64,000 bases of DNA from Mucilaginibacter aquariorum (GTDB lineage: Bacteria > Bacteroidota > Bacteroidia > Sphingobacteriales > Sphingobacteriaceae). Positions 16,601 through 26,349 of the stretch are shown piece by piece (within the stretch, counting starts at the first letter, position 1; each line of letters begins with the position of its first letter). Position numbers and translations under genes: made by a program. Where the stretch lies: positions 992,001 to 1,056,000 of the forward strand of contig NZ_JANHOH010000001.1 in the NCBI RefSeq assembly GCF_024498135.1. Reading direction: 5' to 3'. A model generated the notes under the pieces. That model did not search any database. It was not told the DNA's origin and saw only the letters and a list, made by a program, of their open reading frames with translations.

Positions 16601-19600
16601 ATCTTATAAACAGATGGTTTGTTATCTAACAGCAACCGGAGCACGTAAACCCCGCTTTGGAGGCCGCTTACATCCAGCGCTATCGTCCCGTTACCTGGTT
16701 TTACGGTTTGCTTTATTACACTTTTACCAAACGCGTCAATAACTTCTACACCGGCGGTTAAAGCAGTACTTCCGGCAATATCAATCTGCAACAGGTTTGT
16801 AAAAGGGTTAGGGTAAGGGGTGATCTTACCGCCCACATTTATCATCTTGCTAAACACACCCTGGCAATCTTTGTCTGTACTTACCTGCAGCTGATTATTG
16901 CCATTGTGCAAAGCGAGGGTAATACGCTGCTCGCTGGTTTCCAGCCGGGTATCATTTAAGGTTATCCGGTAGCTGCTGCCGCCGCTAAGCGACAATACAA
17001 CATTCCTGGAAGACGGGTCGACGGCCGTATAAACAGCAAGGTCCCTGGGTTCGGTTATCGTACCGGTAAAACATTGCTGAAAATCGGGATAGCCATCAAC
17101 GGTAATACACACATTATATTCACCCGGCGCAAGACCGGTAACCAATAATGTTTTTGTGAATTTTTTGCTTGTACCAAAGCCCAATTTATTAATAGTTACG
17201 TAGTAGTTTTGCTGGCTGGCGGCTGTAATATTGATTGTACCGTTGTTTGCGCCCTTGCAAGTTGCCGAAACAAATTCGGCACGCAGGTTCTTCCCGGGCA
17301 AGTTTAGCGGCGGTTTGGTTTTGTTGAGCATAATGGTGATGCGGTTGCCGTAGTAGGCGAGAATATCCGGCCTCCCGTCCATATCCATATCCGCTACAGA
17401 GCTGATATCCCCAACGCCCGGGGCATAGTAAATATCATCGTCATTAAAGACAGGATCACCTGCGGTGCTGCTGTTTTTTAGCAGCATGAGCTGTGTTTGC
17501 GTAGTGCCTGCAAGAATATCCGGTTTGGCATCTCCATTCAGGTCCGCCAGCACCATAGTGCCTATCGCTAACCCTTTACCTATAAATGTACTAGCAAATT
17601 TGATACCGCCGGTCGCTTTGGTCATATTGCGCAATACCGCCGCCTTTTCAGTGGGGCCGTCGGCGAGCACCACATCCGGGATATGGTCACCATCAACGTC
17701 GGCTACACTCATGGCAAAGCCCTGTCCTTCTATCGGAAAGGTAAGACGCGGCGCAAAATTAATCTGACCTTTAGTGCTGTTGTTTTTATAAACCGACAGC
17801 AGGTTTTCACCGCCAGAAGTAATCACCAGCAGGTCGGGCCTGCCGTCCCCATCCATATCGCTTAAGTGCGCCTGGTTAAAAGCGTATAGCGGGATCGTAA
17901 AATCAGTTCGCTGGCCAAAATGCAGGTTCCCGCTAGCAGAGATATTCCTGTAAACAGACATCACCGAAGTATAAAACCCGGATGTTACAAGGTCCGGTAA
18001 CCCATCGCCGTCAATATCTTTTATGGTAGCCATTTGATAGGTATCAAAATTGGGGCTGTCGGCAACATCATTCAGGTTAATCAGCGGCAAAAAACCAATC
18101 CGGCCCAGGGTACTGTTATTGAGCAGCAGATACATAGTGCCGCTACTGGGTGCGCCCAGTGCCGGGCGCCGCGCGAAGATAATATCCAGCTTCCCGTCGG
18201 CATTGATGTCCGTAAATTGCAAAGAAAGTTCGTAGATGAGGCCGGGCGCTATAACCTTTGGTGTATCAAATAAAGCGGTATCCGCACCGGCAGCAGTGAG
18301 GTTTCGGGCTACCATAAGGTCCTCCGCAGCAGATCCTGAGGTGTAAACAAGGTCGGGTTTGCCATCCCCGTCAAGGTCAGCGGCGAATGGCATACGGCCG
18401 GGCAGATATTGCCTTACATTAAACGCCTGCGCATCAAACTTTTTAAAGCCGTTTGGGTAGGTAACCGAAAAGGGCAAAGCAGAACTTGCGATAAAGTTAT
18501 GGGTGGCTACGCTGATGGGTTTATACGTTGCCTGCGCCGGTGCGCTTACGGTCAGTGAGGTTGCTGATGCGGCTGTAACCGTACCTTTTACATCACCAAA
18601 GTACACGATGTTCTTATCCGGTACGGGGTCAAAGTTACTGCCCGAGATCACAACAGGTGTGCCTGCCGGCCCTGATAGCGGCGATACAGAAGTGATCACA
18701 GGCGGCAGGCCGTAAACAAACCCGGGCAGGGAGCTGGTACCGTAACTATTGGTAACGCTAACCTCACCGGATGCGCCGGCGCCGGGTATGGCCGTAATGA
18801 GCGTGTCACCGGTAAGGGTAAAAGTACCTGCAGCGATGCCTCCAAATTTTACGGCAGTAGTACCCGTAAAATTGATGCCGCTGATCTTTACCTGTGTTCC
18901 GGAAATACCCGAGCCCGGTGTAAAGCCGGCTATAAATGGCACTGGCTTTATAACATTTAACAGTACAGCAAGTTTATTGCCCCCCGAAGTATACAGCATA
19001 TCATTTTTGCCATCGTTGTTTACATCCCCCGTTATTATCCCGGTAGGGATGCCCGAGGTCGCTATCTCAACAGGCAGGCTAAAGGCGGTTTTGCCGCCGC
19101 TGCTTATATTTTTAAAAATGGAGATACTTTTCCGGTTATAGTAGGTAAGGATGATCTCGGGCCTGCCGTCACCGTCCAGGTCATTTGATATTATATCAGC
19201 CGGCGGGTCGGTTGTCCCTAAATCCGTTTTGTTTTCGAACTGCAGGACGCCCGCGGCAGAAATATTCCGGTAAACAGAAATCTTATGCGTTTCGGGATAA
19301 GCCACTATAACATCCATTTTGCCGTCGTTATCCACATCGCTCAGCGTAGGTACCCCGCGGCTACTTCCAAGCTTCCAGTCACCCAAACCGCTTGCAGGAA
19401 TATTTATTACCCCTGGTTCGCTATCGTTTTTTAGAATGAAAAAATTCTCCCCGAAATCAGGTAGCTGCCCCATAAGGTCGGGTTTACCATCCTGGTCAAA
19501 ATCATTCACAATGTCTTTTAACATCTGGTTAGTCCAGTAGATCATCTCGGCCCCGTAAAAAGAAATACTTCCCGGCTCGCCTTTATTTCTCAGGATAGCG

Positions 19601-22290
19601 GTTCCGTTAAATTGCCCGATCTGAGAAACTACAACGTCGGGTTTACCGTCGCTGTCCATATCGTGTACCACAACGCCCCAGGCAACCTGAACCGCTGCAA
19701 GCACTGTAACCGCCTGAAAAGATACTTTACCGGGACTGGAGGTATTCCTGAAGGCAATTACCTGCGAGGCGTTGCGCGCTACCAAATCCGGCAGCCCGTC
19801 GCCGTCAAGGTCTGCTATCGTATAATAAAAAAGCTTGCCAACGAGTGCAGAAAGATCAAGTTGTTCAAAAGAGGTTGTCCCGTTGCTGCCGGTATTCCGC
19901 GAGAGCATGAGCGAGGAACTCACCGGCGAATAGGATATAATATCCGCCCTGCTATCACCATCCATGTCTGCCATGCGGGTGCCACCCGCGCTGTTTAAAG
20001 CCAAACTTGTTGTATCGCTGACAAAAGATTTCGATGTGATGCTGCCGCCTCCGGTAAAAGTCAAAGTAAATGGCTGGGCAGAATAGCTTTGCAGGTTGTG
20101 CGCGGTTACCGTAATTGGCTCGTAAGCGATGCCTGCAGGCACCCTCACCGTTAAGGTAGTGGCGCTGGCCGTAATTACCGGTATTTTTACAAGACCGATG
20201 TATACTGTATTTTGAGCGGCCACCGGGTCGAAATTTGCACCTTTGATGGTCAGCTCCGTTCCCACCGGTCCCGTCAGCGGGGCAAAAGACCGGATCACCG
20301 GGGTGGCATAGTATTTAAATGTGCCCGGCGACGTGCTATAACCGCCAGGTGCGCTGACTTTAACAACGCCTTGCGCATTTGCCGCAGCAACCGCCGTGAT
20401 GGATGTTGCCGAATTAACGACAAAGGAGCGCACAGGCACACCGCCAACAGTGATCTCTGTTACGTTGGACAGCCCCGTCCCGGTTAGATTTAATAAAGTG
20501 CCGTTCGTTCCTTTATCAGGCGTAAAACCGTTGATGGCTGGTATCATCGTGAAGCCGGGTATGCTTGAAACACCAGCCGGAGATACAACCTTAACATCGC
20601 CTGCCGCGCCGGAACTTACAATGGCTTTGATCTGTGTGGCCGAAACTATAGTGAACGAGCCGGCCGCGGTGCCCCCAAAACTAACTGCCGTAACGTGATT
20701 AAAACCGCTGCCGGTTAATGTAACCATATCACCGGCCCCGGCCACGGCCGGCGATATAGCGGCCAATAGCGGCGGGGATATATAGGTGAAGCCGGCCTTT
20801 GACCCGCTTCCGGTGTAAGTGGTAACTACTACCTTACCAGATGCACCCTTCCCGGCTACAGCGATGATACTTGTGGGAGAAACGACCGTGTAGGAGGTTA
20901 CTGCAACGCCGCCGATGGTAACGCTATAAACATCTTTAAAGTTAAATCCGGTAATGGTGATTCTGGTACCTGCTATGCCCGAGACCGGCGAAAAACCGGT
21001 AACGAGAACAGGGACTTTGAATGCCTGGTAACGTGTAAGCGTATCTGCATACAACTGTTTGTTGCTCACAATAAGCCGAACGGTATCATATGTCGAAAAA
21101 ATATTGTGTGTGTATTGCACGTTGTATGCCTTGCTTACCTCCTTACCATTAACCTGCCACCTGTAACTGTTGCCTGTTTTTGACAAGTTCTGCAATTTTA
21201 CCTGCCCGGTACCGGCTGCGCCCGCGGTATCAATGGTAAAAAGCGCCTTGGGTATGGGCGTGCCCCCACCATTGCTGCTTACCTGTATCTGCCCGTGCCC
21301 GCCCGCGGTCCAAACCGTATTGCCGTTGAACTGAAAATCATTAAGGGTATAGCCCAGATAGGCGTAATTATTATCGCGGGGCAGCGGCTCCCAGATCTTA
21401 CCGCGATCGCTGGTTTTATAAACGTTAAAGCCATTAGTAAGGGCATAACCTGTGCTGTCATTTACAAATTTTAACTTATAACAGGTAAGGGCGGTACCCA
21501 TGATCGTATTTTGCTTTGCCCAGCTGGCACCGGCGTTAACTGTGTAATAAACGTTGCCTTCGTTATCGCCCGACCATCCTATAGTCGTATTTAAAAAATA
21601 AACAGACCGCAGATAAGACCCCTGGACCGCAATTTGCTGCCAGGTAGCCCCCCCGTCCGCGGTTCTGAACAATTGGCCGCCCGCGCCAAATGCGATAAGC
21701 TGCGTGTTATTAAGCGCCTGTATGGCTATAAAATTATTATTGGTGGCCGCATAACTAACCGCCCAGTTTTGCCCGCCATTCACCGTTTTAAGGATACGGT
21801 CGTTATCAACGGCGTACCCCGTGTTTTTATTCTCGGGGAATACCATATCTGTAATGGCTGAGTTGGGGACTACACTATACTGATCATGGTACACGACTTT
21901 AAAAGTGGCGCCACCATCGGCAGAGCGCAGGATAGCCGGCACCAGCCCATAGTGCCCGTAAACAAGTATGTTGTTCTGATCAAAGGCCTTTACACCAAGA
22001 ATGCCAAAGCCAAAAGTAAGGTTGACATTGTAATCGCCATAATTGACGTTATTTAAGGTAATCTTTTTTTGCTGAAAAGTTTTTCCGCTGTCGGTAGTAA
22101 AGCCAACCGACCCGGTAAAAGCCACGTACCCTTCACCGCCGGAGTAAAAGCTGAGCTTAAGGGCATGGTTCTCATCCGGTTCGACGTGCAATTGCCTGAA
22201 TTGCGCGCACGTATAATTGCCGTATAAAATAAATGCTGATAAAAAGATAAGGCGGGTTAAATACGGAGGAGCTTTCTTTAGAAAAATCAT
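16588..22290 (-). CDS. Giant T9SS-secreted surface protein with propeller, TIG and FG-GAP repeats
   Basis: The 1900-residue product has a signal peptide ending near YGNYTCAQ. Domains in order, approximate residues: YCF48/BNR-type beta-propeller (30-340), PKD-like segment (340-420), four IPT/TIG domains (425-745, e.g. ISPAVAGAGDMVTLTGSGFN), FG-GAP/VCBS repeats with calcium-type loops such as DLDGDGLPDL (755-1110), two more TIG domains (1115-1290), a second FG-GAP block (1300-1650), an SprB-like region (CKGANNGTINITAA), and a C-terminal type IX sorting domain (about 1815-1900, PYPNPFTNLLQI and GVYVLRL). The sorting domain implies export by T9SS and surface attachment. The repeats suggest binding or adhesion; no enzyme domain is seen. 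TIG and FG-GAP blocks recur in the same order, indicating internal duplication. It is coupled to the downstream fibronectin-type lipoprotein. Confidence 0.9.
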   Translation of the reverse strand: MIFLKKAPPYLTRLIFLSAFILYGNYTCAQFRQLHVEPDENHALKLSFYSGGEGYVAFTGSVGFTTDSGKTFQQKKITLNNVNYGDYNVNLTFGFGILGVKAFDQNNILVYGHYGLVPAILRSADGGATFKVVYHDQYSVVPNSAITDMVFPENKNTGYAVDNDRILKTVNGGQNWAVSYAATNNNFIAIQALNNTQLIAFGAGGQLFRTADGGATWQQIAVQGSYLRSVYFLNTTIGWSGDNEGNVYYTVNAGASWAKQNTIMGTALTCYKLKFVNDSTGYALTNGFNVYKTSDRGKIWEPLPRDNNYAYLGYTLNDFQFNGNTVWTAGGHGQIQVSSNGGGTPIPKALFTIDTAGAAGTGQVKLQNLSKTGNSYRWQVNGKEVSKAYNVQYTHNIFSTYDTVRLIVSNKQLYADTLTRYQAFKVPVLVTGFSPVSGIAGTRITITGFNFKDVYSVTIGGVAVTSYTVVSPTSIIAVAGKGASGKVVVTTYTGSGSKAGFTYISPPLLAAISPAVAGAGDMVTLTGSGFNHVTAVSFGGTAAGSFTIVSATQIKAIVSSGAAGDVKVVSPAGVSSIPGFTMIPAINGFTPDKGTNGTLLNLTGTGLSNVTEITVGGVPVRSFVVNSATSITAVAAANAQGVVKVSAPGGYSTSPGTFKYYATPVIRSFAPLTGPVGTELTIKGANFDPVAAQNTVYIGLVKIPVITASATTLTVRVPAGIAYEPITVTAHNLQSYSAQPFTLTFTGGGSITSKSFVSDTTSLALNSAGGTRMADMDGDSRADIISYSPVSSSLMLSRNTGSNGTTSFEQLDLSALVGKLFYYTIADLDGDGLPDLVARNASQVIAFRNTSSPGKVSFQAVTVLAAVQVAWGVVVHDMDSDGKPDVVVSQIGQFNGTAILRNKGEPGSISFYGAEMIYWTNQMLKDIVNDFDQDGKPDLMGQLPDFGENFFILKNDSEPGVINIPASGLGDWKLGSSRGVPTLSDVDNDGKMDVIVAYPETHKISVYRNISAAGVLQFENKTDLGTTDPPADIISNDLDGDGRPEIILTYYNRKSISIFKNISSGGKTAFSLPVEIATSGIPTGIITGDVNNDGKNDMLYTSGGNKLAVLLNVIKPVPFIAGFTPGSGISGTQVKISGINFTGTTAVKFGGIAAGTFTLTGDTLITAIPGAGASGEVSVTNSYGTSSLPGFVYGLPPVITSVSPLSGPAGTPVVISGSNFDPVPDKNIVYFGDVKGTVTAASATSLTVSAPAQATYKPISVATHNFIASSALPFSVTYPNGFKKFDAQAFNVRQYLPGRMPFAADLDGDGKPDLVYTSGSAAEDLMVARNLTAAGADTALFDTPKVIAPGLIYELSLQFTDINADGKLDIIFARRPALGAPSSGTMYLLLNNSTLGRIGFLPLINLNDVADSPNFDTYQMATIKDIDGDGLPDLVTSGFYTSVMSVYRNISASGNLHFGQRTDFTIPLYAFNQAHLSDMDGDGRPDLLVITSGGENLLSVYKNNSTKGQINFAPRLTFPIEGQGFAMSVADVDGDHIPDVVLADGPTEKAAVLRNMTKATGGIKFASTFIGKGLAIGTMVLADLNGDAKPDILAGTTQTQLMLLKNSSTAGDPVFNDDDIYYAPGVGDISSVADMDMDGRPDILAYYGNRITIMLNKTKPPLNLPGKNLRAEFVSATCKGANNGTINITAASQQNYYVTINKLGFGTSKKFTKTLLVTGLAPGEYNVCITVDGYPDFQQCFTGTITEPRDLAVYTAVDPSSRNVVLSLSGGSSYRITLNDTRLETSEQRITLALHNGNNQLQVSTDKDCQGVFSKMINVGGKITPYPNPFTNLLQIDIAGSTALTAGVEVIDAFGKSVIKQTVKPGNGTIALDVSGLQSGVYVLRLLLDNKPSVYKIWKR

Positions 22291-22860
22291 TAATCGGGAC
22301 GATATTGTGTTTGGTTTAGAATTCTAAAAATAAATAAATTATAGCATATTTATAGATAGATTAATCACCCTTTCTCACCTGACGAAAACCTGCAGCCAAT
22401 TATTGCGGTTAAAAATTTGTGAGAAAGAAAAATATGTTAATCATTTATTGCGTAATGTACAAGCGGACATTTTCGTTTGTGGCAGCTGTTATGACACAAT
22501 ATTATGGTTTAAGTATGCCGGACACCCAAGCCAATCCTACATTTTTGTGCAAAACAGAAAAGCGCCCCTCCTTTAAGTTGTTCTTTTCACATAAGCCCAC
22601 CACATCGCATCCTCCAGATCTTTTGGCATACTCCAACAAGGGAATCGGGATCGAATTTAACTGCGCTTTTTACCCGTTTCGACTAAAAATTTATTAAAAT
22701 CATTGCCGCCAAAATATTAGTGAACACACTTGGCTATGATAACCAGGCTTACGTGCCGGCCCTTCGTAATTGTGGCGGGTGTCCAGTCCGTTTATTCGGC
22801 TATCTTTTCATTTTTCAAATTCAAAAAAAGAGCCCCTTTTCAGGGGCATCCTTTTCTTAA
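22291..22860. other. Intergenic region, no gene seen
   Basis: About 570 bp upstream of the giant surface gene and downstream of the NagX-like gene. It contains the promoter side of the surface gene and one terminator hairpin at 22832-22847. A plus-strand open frame at 22419-22697 has no recognisable content and no good ribosome site, so it was not called. Confidence 0.45.
22832..22847 (-). terminator. Rho-independent terminator of the NagX-like gene
   Basis: GCCCCT at 22832-22837 pairs with AGGGGC at 22842-22847 around a 4-nt loop. Read on the minus strand it is followed by a run of seven T residues. It starts about 13 bp after the stop of the gene at 22861. Confidence 0.8.
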
Positions 22861-24093
22861 TCAACTATATTTCTCGTTATAAGTTGCGTTGTTAAAACTT
22901 GTTCTTGGCCTTTCATCTGCTATTTTTATGATCACTTCCCTTTTGTAGAGAATGTACATGATGAGCCATATAAAAACTACAAACACGCAGGCGGATAGCA
23001 GTGAAGCGTTTACAGGCGAGAAATGCGGCAGAAAAACAACCTGGTAAAAATATTTCATCCCGCTTACCGCCCCTCCATCGTGCGATATTTTTAAGAAATT
23101 GATAAGCCCCGGCATAATTTCGGATAGTACATAAGCGCTTATGGCATTTATCCCGAATACCGTAAAGGGCCACACCAATTTCTGATACCCTTTAACATCA
23201 ATTATCCAGAATGCCGCCGTTAAACCCAATGTGCCAAGCCCGCCCGAGTACAGTACATACGAGCTGCTCCACAACGATTTGTTAATTGGAAAAACAAGGT
23301 TAACAATCAGCCCCAGTATAGTAGCCAAAAGCCCAATTAAAAGCAGTTTGATACACTTTCTATTCACATCAACATCTTTTTGCTTTAACAATGCCCCTAT
23401 GCGGATACCGAACAGTGTTGTTGCGATAGCCGGCCAGGTACTCAGCAGGCCTACAGGATCCCACAGTTTGGTGTACCTGTACAAATGATTGGTAGTAAAA
23501 ACTGCCCTATCCACCCAGGCCGCAAGGTTTAATTCAGGGCTCAGATTAGGGGGGTGCCCATCCGGCACGGGGATATAAAAAAGCATCAGGTAATAGCTCA
23601 CCAAAATTAATCCCATCAGCCAGTCGCGCGTTCGCTGGCTTGTTTTAAGATATAACAAGGTTGTAATAAAGTATACAACCCCTATTCGTTGTAACACCCC
23701 CGGAAAGCGGAGGTGCGAAAGATCGGGCCGGTAAAATAAGAATATACCCAGGCCCAGGGCTATTAAAATAAGCATCCGCCGCAGCGCGCTTAATATGATC
23801 CGGCTATGGTTTTCAGCAACGGGTTTCTTGCCTTCTAAAGCATAAACGATGGATACTCCTACCATAAATAAAAAGAATGGGAAAACCAGGTCGGTTGGCG
23901 TGCAGCCATCCCATTTTGAATGCTCAAGCGGCGCGTAAACATAGTCATAATCTCCCGGTGTGTTTACCAGTATCATGGCTGCGATAGTAAATCCCCGAAA
24001 AAAATCGAGCGATAAAAGCCGTGGTTTTTTATTGATCATATTTTGTTCCGTATCTGGTGTGTTCTGGGTGTGCTTTGCGCCCTCTGTTTCCAT
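22861..24093 (-). CDS. NagX/HGSNAT-like membrane acyltransferase (DUF5009 type)
   Basis: This polytopic membrane protein of up to 410 residues starts its conserved part with RLLSLDFFRGFTIAAMILVN and GCTPTDLVFPFFLFMVGVSI, the signature of the family related to heparan-alpha-glucosaminide N-acetyltransferase; bacterial members in GlcNAc clusters are named NagX and are thought to help amino-sugar import. About ten hydrophobic helices follow. Translation may begin at 24093 (METEGAKH) or at the internal MINKKPRL 17 codons on. It is divergent from the GH16-like gene, with a perfect LacI-type palindrome at 24174-24187 in the shared spacer, which places it in the amino-sugar regulon of this locus. 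A terminator follows. Confidence 0.85.
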   Translation of the reverse strand: METEGAKHTQNTPDTEQNMINKKPRLLSLDFFRGFTIAAMILVNTPGDYDYVYAPLEHSKWDGCTPTDLVFPFFLFMVGVSIVYALEGKKPVAENHSRIILSALRRMLILIALGLGIFLFYRPDLSHLRFPGVLQRIGVVYFITTLLYLKTSQRTRDWLMGLILVSYYLMLFYIPVPDGHPPNLSPELNLAAWVDRAVFTTNHLYRYTKLWDPVGLLSTWPAIATTLFGIRIGALLKQKDVDVNRKCIKLLLIGLLATILGLIVNLVFPINKSLWSSSYVLYSGGLGTLGLTAAFWIIDVKGYQKLVWPFTVFGINAISAYVLSEIMPGLINFLKISHDGGAVSGMKYFYQVVFLPHFSPVNASLLSACVFVVFIWLIMYILYKREVIIKIADERPRTSFNNATYNEKYS

Positions 24094-24173
24094 ATAACTA
24101 TCTAACTAACAAGATAATTAAATACCGATTTGGCCTCAAATCTTTTGCAAAGTATAAATAATAATTATATATT

Positions 24174-24187
24174 CGTGTACGTACACG
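24174..24187. promoter_or_regulatory. Candidate LacI-family operator (NagX-like / GH16)
   Basis: Perfect palindrome CGTGTACGTACACG in the 163-bp spacer between the divergent NagX-like and GH16-like genes. The same 14-mer or one-base variants precede four other units of this locus, and a LacI-type regulator is encoded 1.1 kb away. Confidence 0.75.
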
Positions 24188-24256
24188 TTATTATTTTTAA
24201 TTCTTTATTTTTATCCGTTTTTTTAAACAATTTTCAAACACAACTAAACTACAATT

Positions 24257-25060
24257 ATGAAAAAAACAGTTTATCTACTGCTGCTCGCGTTACCTTTCGC
24301 GGCCTGCAAAAAGTCAGACGGGGCCCGTTCGGATACCTCTAAAACGGTACCTGCAACCAACCAAATTGCCGGGGCCAATTCAAATAAGCTAAAAACCAAT
24401 GCTACCCTATCGTTTGCCGGCTATACCTGGGCGGTTACAACAAACCCAACCGGCCAGGGGCCCGGTCCAAATGTGTTTAGCACAGGCAGTGCCTATGTAG
24501 ATGCAAGTGGTTTTCTGCATTTAAAGATTAAGAAAAACACCAGCACAGGTAAATGGGAATGCGGGGAAGTTACCATGCTATCAAACCTTGGTTATGGTAC
24601 CTACCAATGGAAAGTGGAAGGCGCTATAAGTACGCTGGATAAAAATGTTGTTTTCGGTATGTTTAATTACTCCGGTAACGATTTTTTCGATGAAATGGAT
24701 ATCGAATATTCTAAATGGGGTTATGCAACAAATAACAGGGTACTTAACTACACCCTTTACCCTGCAACCGGCAGCAGCCTCGACAGCGTAGAGACCACAT
24801 ACCCGGTTACTTTAACGGGCACTTATACCACGCAAAGGTTCAAAAGATCAAGCAGCGCGGTAACTTTTAAAAGTTTAGGTGGTTTTCATGATGACGATAC
24901 CAACCTGTATGCCAGCAAAACCTGGACCAGCCCGCCGCAATCTATCAGTACATTAGCAATGCCTGTAATGATGAATCTTTGGTTGTTTCATGGCCTCGCT
25001 CCTTCAAACAATCAAAACGTGGAGATCATCATCCATGATTTTAAGTTCACTCCTTTATAG
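24257..25060 (+). CDS. Glycoside hydrolase family 16-like lipoprotein
   Basis: The 267-residue lipoprotein has its lipobox in ALPFAACKK (Cys17), a low-complexity linker to about residue 48, then a jelly-roll domain. The GH16 catalytic motif ExDxE is present as E146-M-D148-I-E150 in DFFDEMDIEYSKWG. GYGTYQWKVEG and the C-terminal PVMMNLWLF support the family. GH16 enzymes cut beta-glucans, agars or related polymers; this branch is found near chitin/GlcNAc genes, so its substrate may be an amino-sugar or host glycan, but that is inference. It has an operator 70 bp upstream and a terminator after it. A C-terminal fragment of a paralogue lies at 35374. Confidence 0.85.
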   Translation: MKKTVYLLLLALPFAACKKSDGARSDTSKTVPATNQIAGANSNKLKTNATLSFAGYTWAVTTNPTGQGPGPNVFSTGSAYVDASGFLHLKIKKNTSTGKWECGEVTMLSNLGYGTYQWKVEGAISTLDKNVVFGMFNYSGNDFFDEMDIEYSKWGYATNNRVLNYTLYPATGSSLDSVETTYPVTLTGTYTTQRFKRSSSAVTFKSLGGFHDDDTNLYASKTWTSPPQSISTLAMPVMMNLWLFHGLAPSNNQNVEIIIHDFKFTPL

Positions 25061-25118
25061 GATCATCAAAAAATAAATAAGGATCTAAGTAATTAATTTA
25101 GTTAATAATGCTGCGTTT

Positions 25119-25149
25119 AGGGAAGAACTATTGTTCTTCCCTATTTTTT
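25119..25149 (+). terminator. Rho-independent terminator of the GH16-like gene
   Basis: AGGGAAGAAC at 25119-25128 pairs perfectly with GTTCTTCCCT at 25133-25142 around a 4-nt loop, followed by a run of T residues. Confidence 0.9.
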
Positions 25150-25284
25150 TTACGTTTTTTTGGATGGTATGCCTGCTCATTTTATTCATAGAACCTATGT
25201 AACACCTACTAAATTTTTACACAGGCAGGCTTGGCTGTGGCTAACAATGATTATTAAAATATATTATATTTGGTTCATCCATAC

Positions 25285-26349
25285 ATGAAAAAGACAGAAA
25301 CCGAGCTAACAGGTGTTAAAGAAATAGCCCGAAGGGCAAACGTATCTATCGGTACGGTTGACAGGGTTATCCATAACCGGAAAGGGGTATCAGAAAACAC
25401 TAAACAAAAAATAAATTCCATTATTGAAGAGCTGAACTTTCAGCCCAATAAAATGGCCAGCCTATTAGCTTCCCGGAAGATGTTAAATTTTGCGATACTG
25501 ATACCTGCGGTTTCTAATGAAACAGATTATTGGAGCTACCCGTTAAACGGGATAAAACAAGCCGCTGCAGAAATAAAACAATTTGGCGTTACCGTTAAAT
25601 ACTATTTTTATGACCTCGACTCAAAAAATAGTTTTAATGCATCGGCCGATGAGATGCTAAACAGCGAACCGCATGCTATCCTGATAGCGCCGTCATTTGT
25701 GGAGGAATCTATCACTCTGGCTAAAAAGATCCAGGAGCTTGATCTGCCCCTGGCTTTTATAAACTCCGACCTGCCCAATCAGCAAAACCTTACTTATATA
25801 GGCCCGGAATTGTATCAAAGCGGTAAGCTGGCCGCGCAGCTGATAAGCCTTTCCATTCAAAAAGCCGATAAAATTTTAACCGTTAACATTTCCACAGACC
25901 TTGAAAACGATCACCATTTATTACGGAAGGAACAGGGTTTTAAGAAATTTTTTGAGGACGCCAAAAAGCCCAACCAGGTATTAACCCTTAACATTAACGA
26001 TACTAAACTGGCTTATGTAGAAAAATCGCTGGTGGAGGTATTATCGGCCAACCCCGACATTAAAGCCATATTTGTAACCAATTCCAGGGTAAATATCATC
26101 GCCAAAATTCTTGAAAAACGCAGAAGGGATGATATTTTACTGATAGGGTACGATTTTTTAAAGAAAAACATCAATTACCTCATTAGTCAGCAAATTACCT
26201 TTTTAATTTGCCAGCGCCCTAAAGAACAGGGATACCTGGGTATTATGGCGCTTTACAAGCACCTCTTTAAAATAAGCGAGGTTGAAAAATCCGTTTATAT
26301 GCCCATTGATATCATCACCAAAGAAAATTACCAGTTTTATAACAGTTAA
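25285..26349 (+). CDS. LacI-family transcriptional regulator of the amino-sugar locus
   Basis: The 354-residue protein has a LacI helix-turn-helix (residues about 9-55, GVKEIARRANVSIGTVDRVI and GVSENTKQKINSIIEELNF) and a periplasmic-binding-type effector domain (NFAILIPAVSNETDYWSYPL, then IKAIFVTNSRVNIIAKILEK). The ATG at 25285 is preferred over an in-frame TTG at 25270. It sits in the middle of the GlcNAc-type utilisation locus, and LacI-type palindromes precede the surrounding transcription units but not this gene, so it is the likely regulator and not strongly autoregulated. The effector, perhaps GlcNAc-6-P or a chito-oligosaccharide, is unknown. Confidence 0.9.
   Translation: MKKTETELTGVKEIARRANVSIGTVDRVIHNRKGVSENTKQKINSIIEELNFQPNKMASLLASRKMLNFAILIPAVSNETDYWSYPLNGIKQAAAEIKQFGVTVKYYFYDLDSKNSFNASADEMLNSEPHAILIAPSFVEESITLAKKIQELDLPLAFINSDLPNQQNLTYIGPELYQSGKLAAQLISLSIQKADKILTVNISTDLENDHHLLRKEQGFKKFFEDAKKPNQVLTLNINDTKLAYVEKSLVEVLSANPDIKAIFVTNSRVNIIAKILEKRRRDDILLIGYDFLKKNINYLISQQITFLICQRPKEQGYLGIMALYKHLFKISEVEKSVYMPIDIITKENYQFYNS

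Noticed and set aside
17465..20487. Several antisense open frames of 60-130 codons inside the giant surface gene
   Set aside because: They are reverse-strand shadows of repetitive, GC-biased FG-GAP and TIG codons, without starts or domains of their own.
22419..22697. 92-codon plus-strand open frame upstream of the giant surface gene
   Set aside because: No recognisable domain, no ribosome site, odd composition, and it lies in a promoter-like AT-rich spacer.
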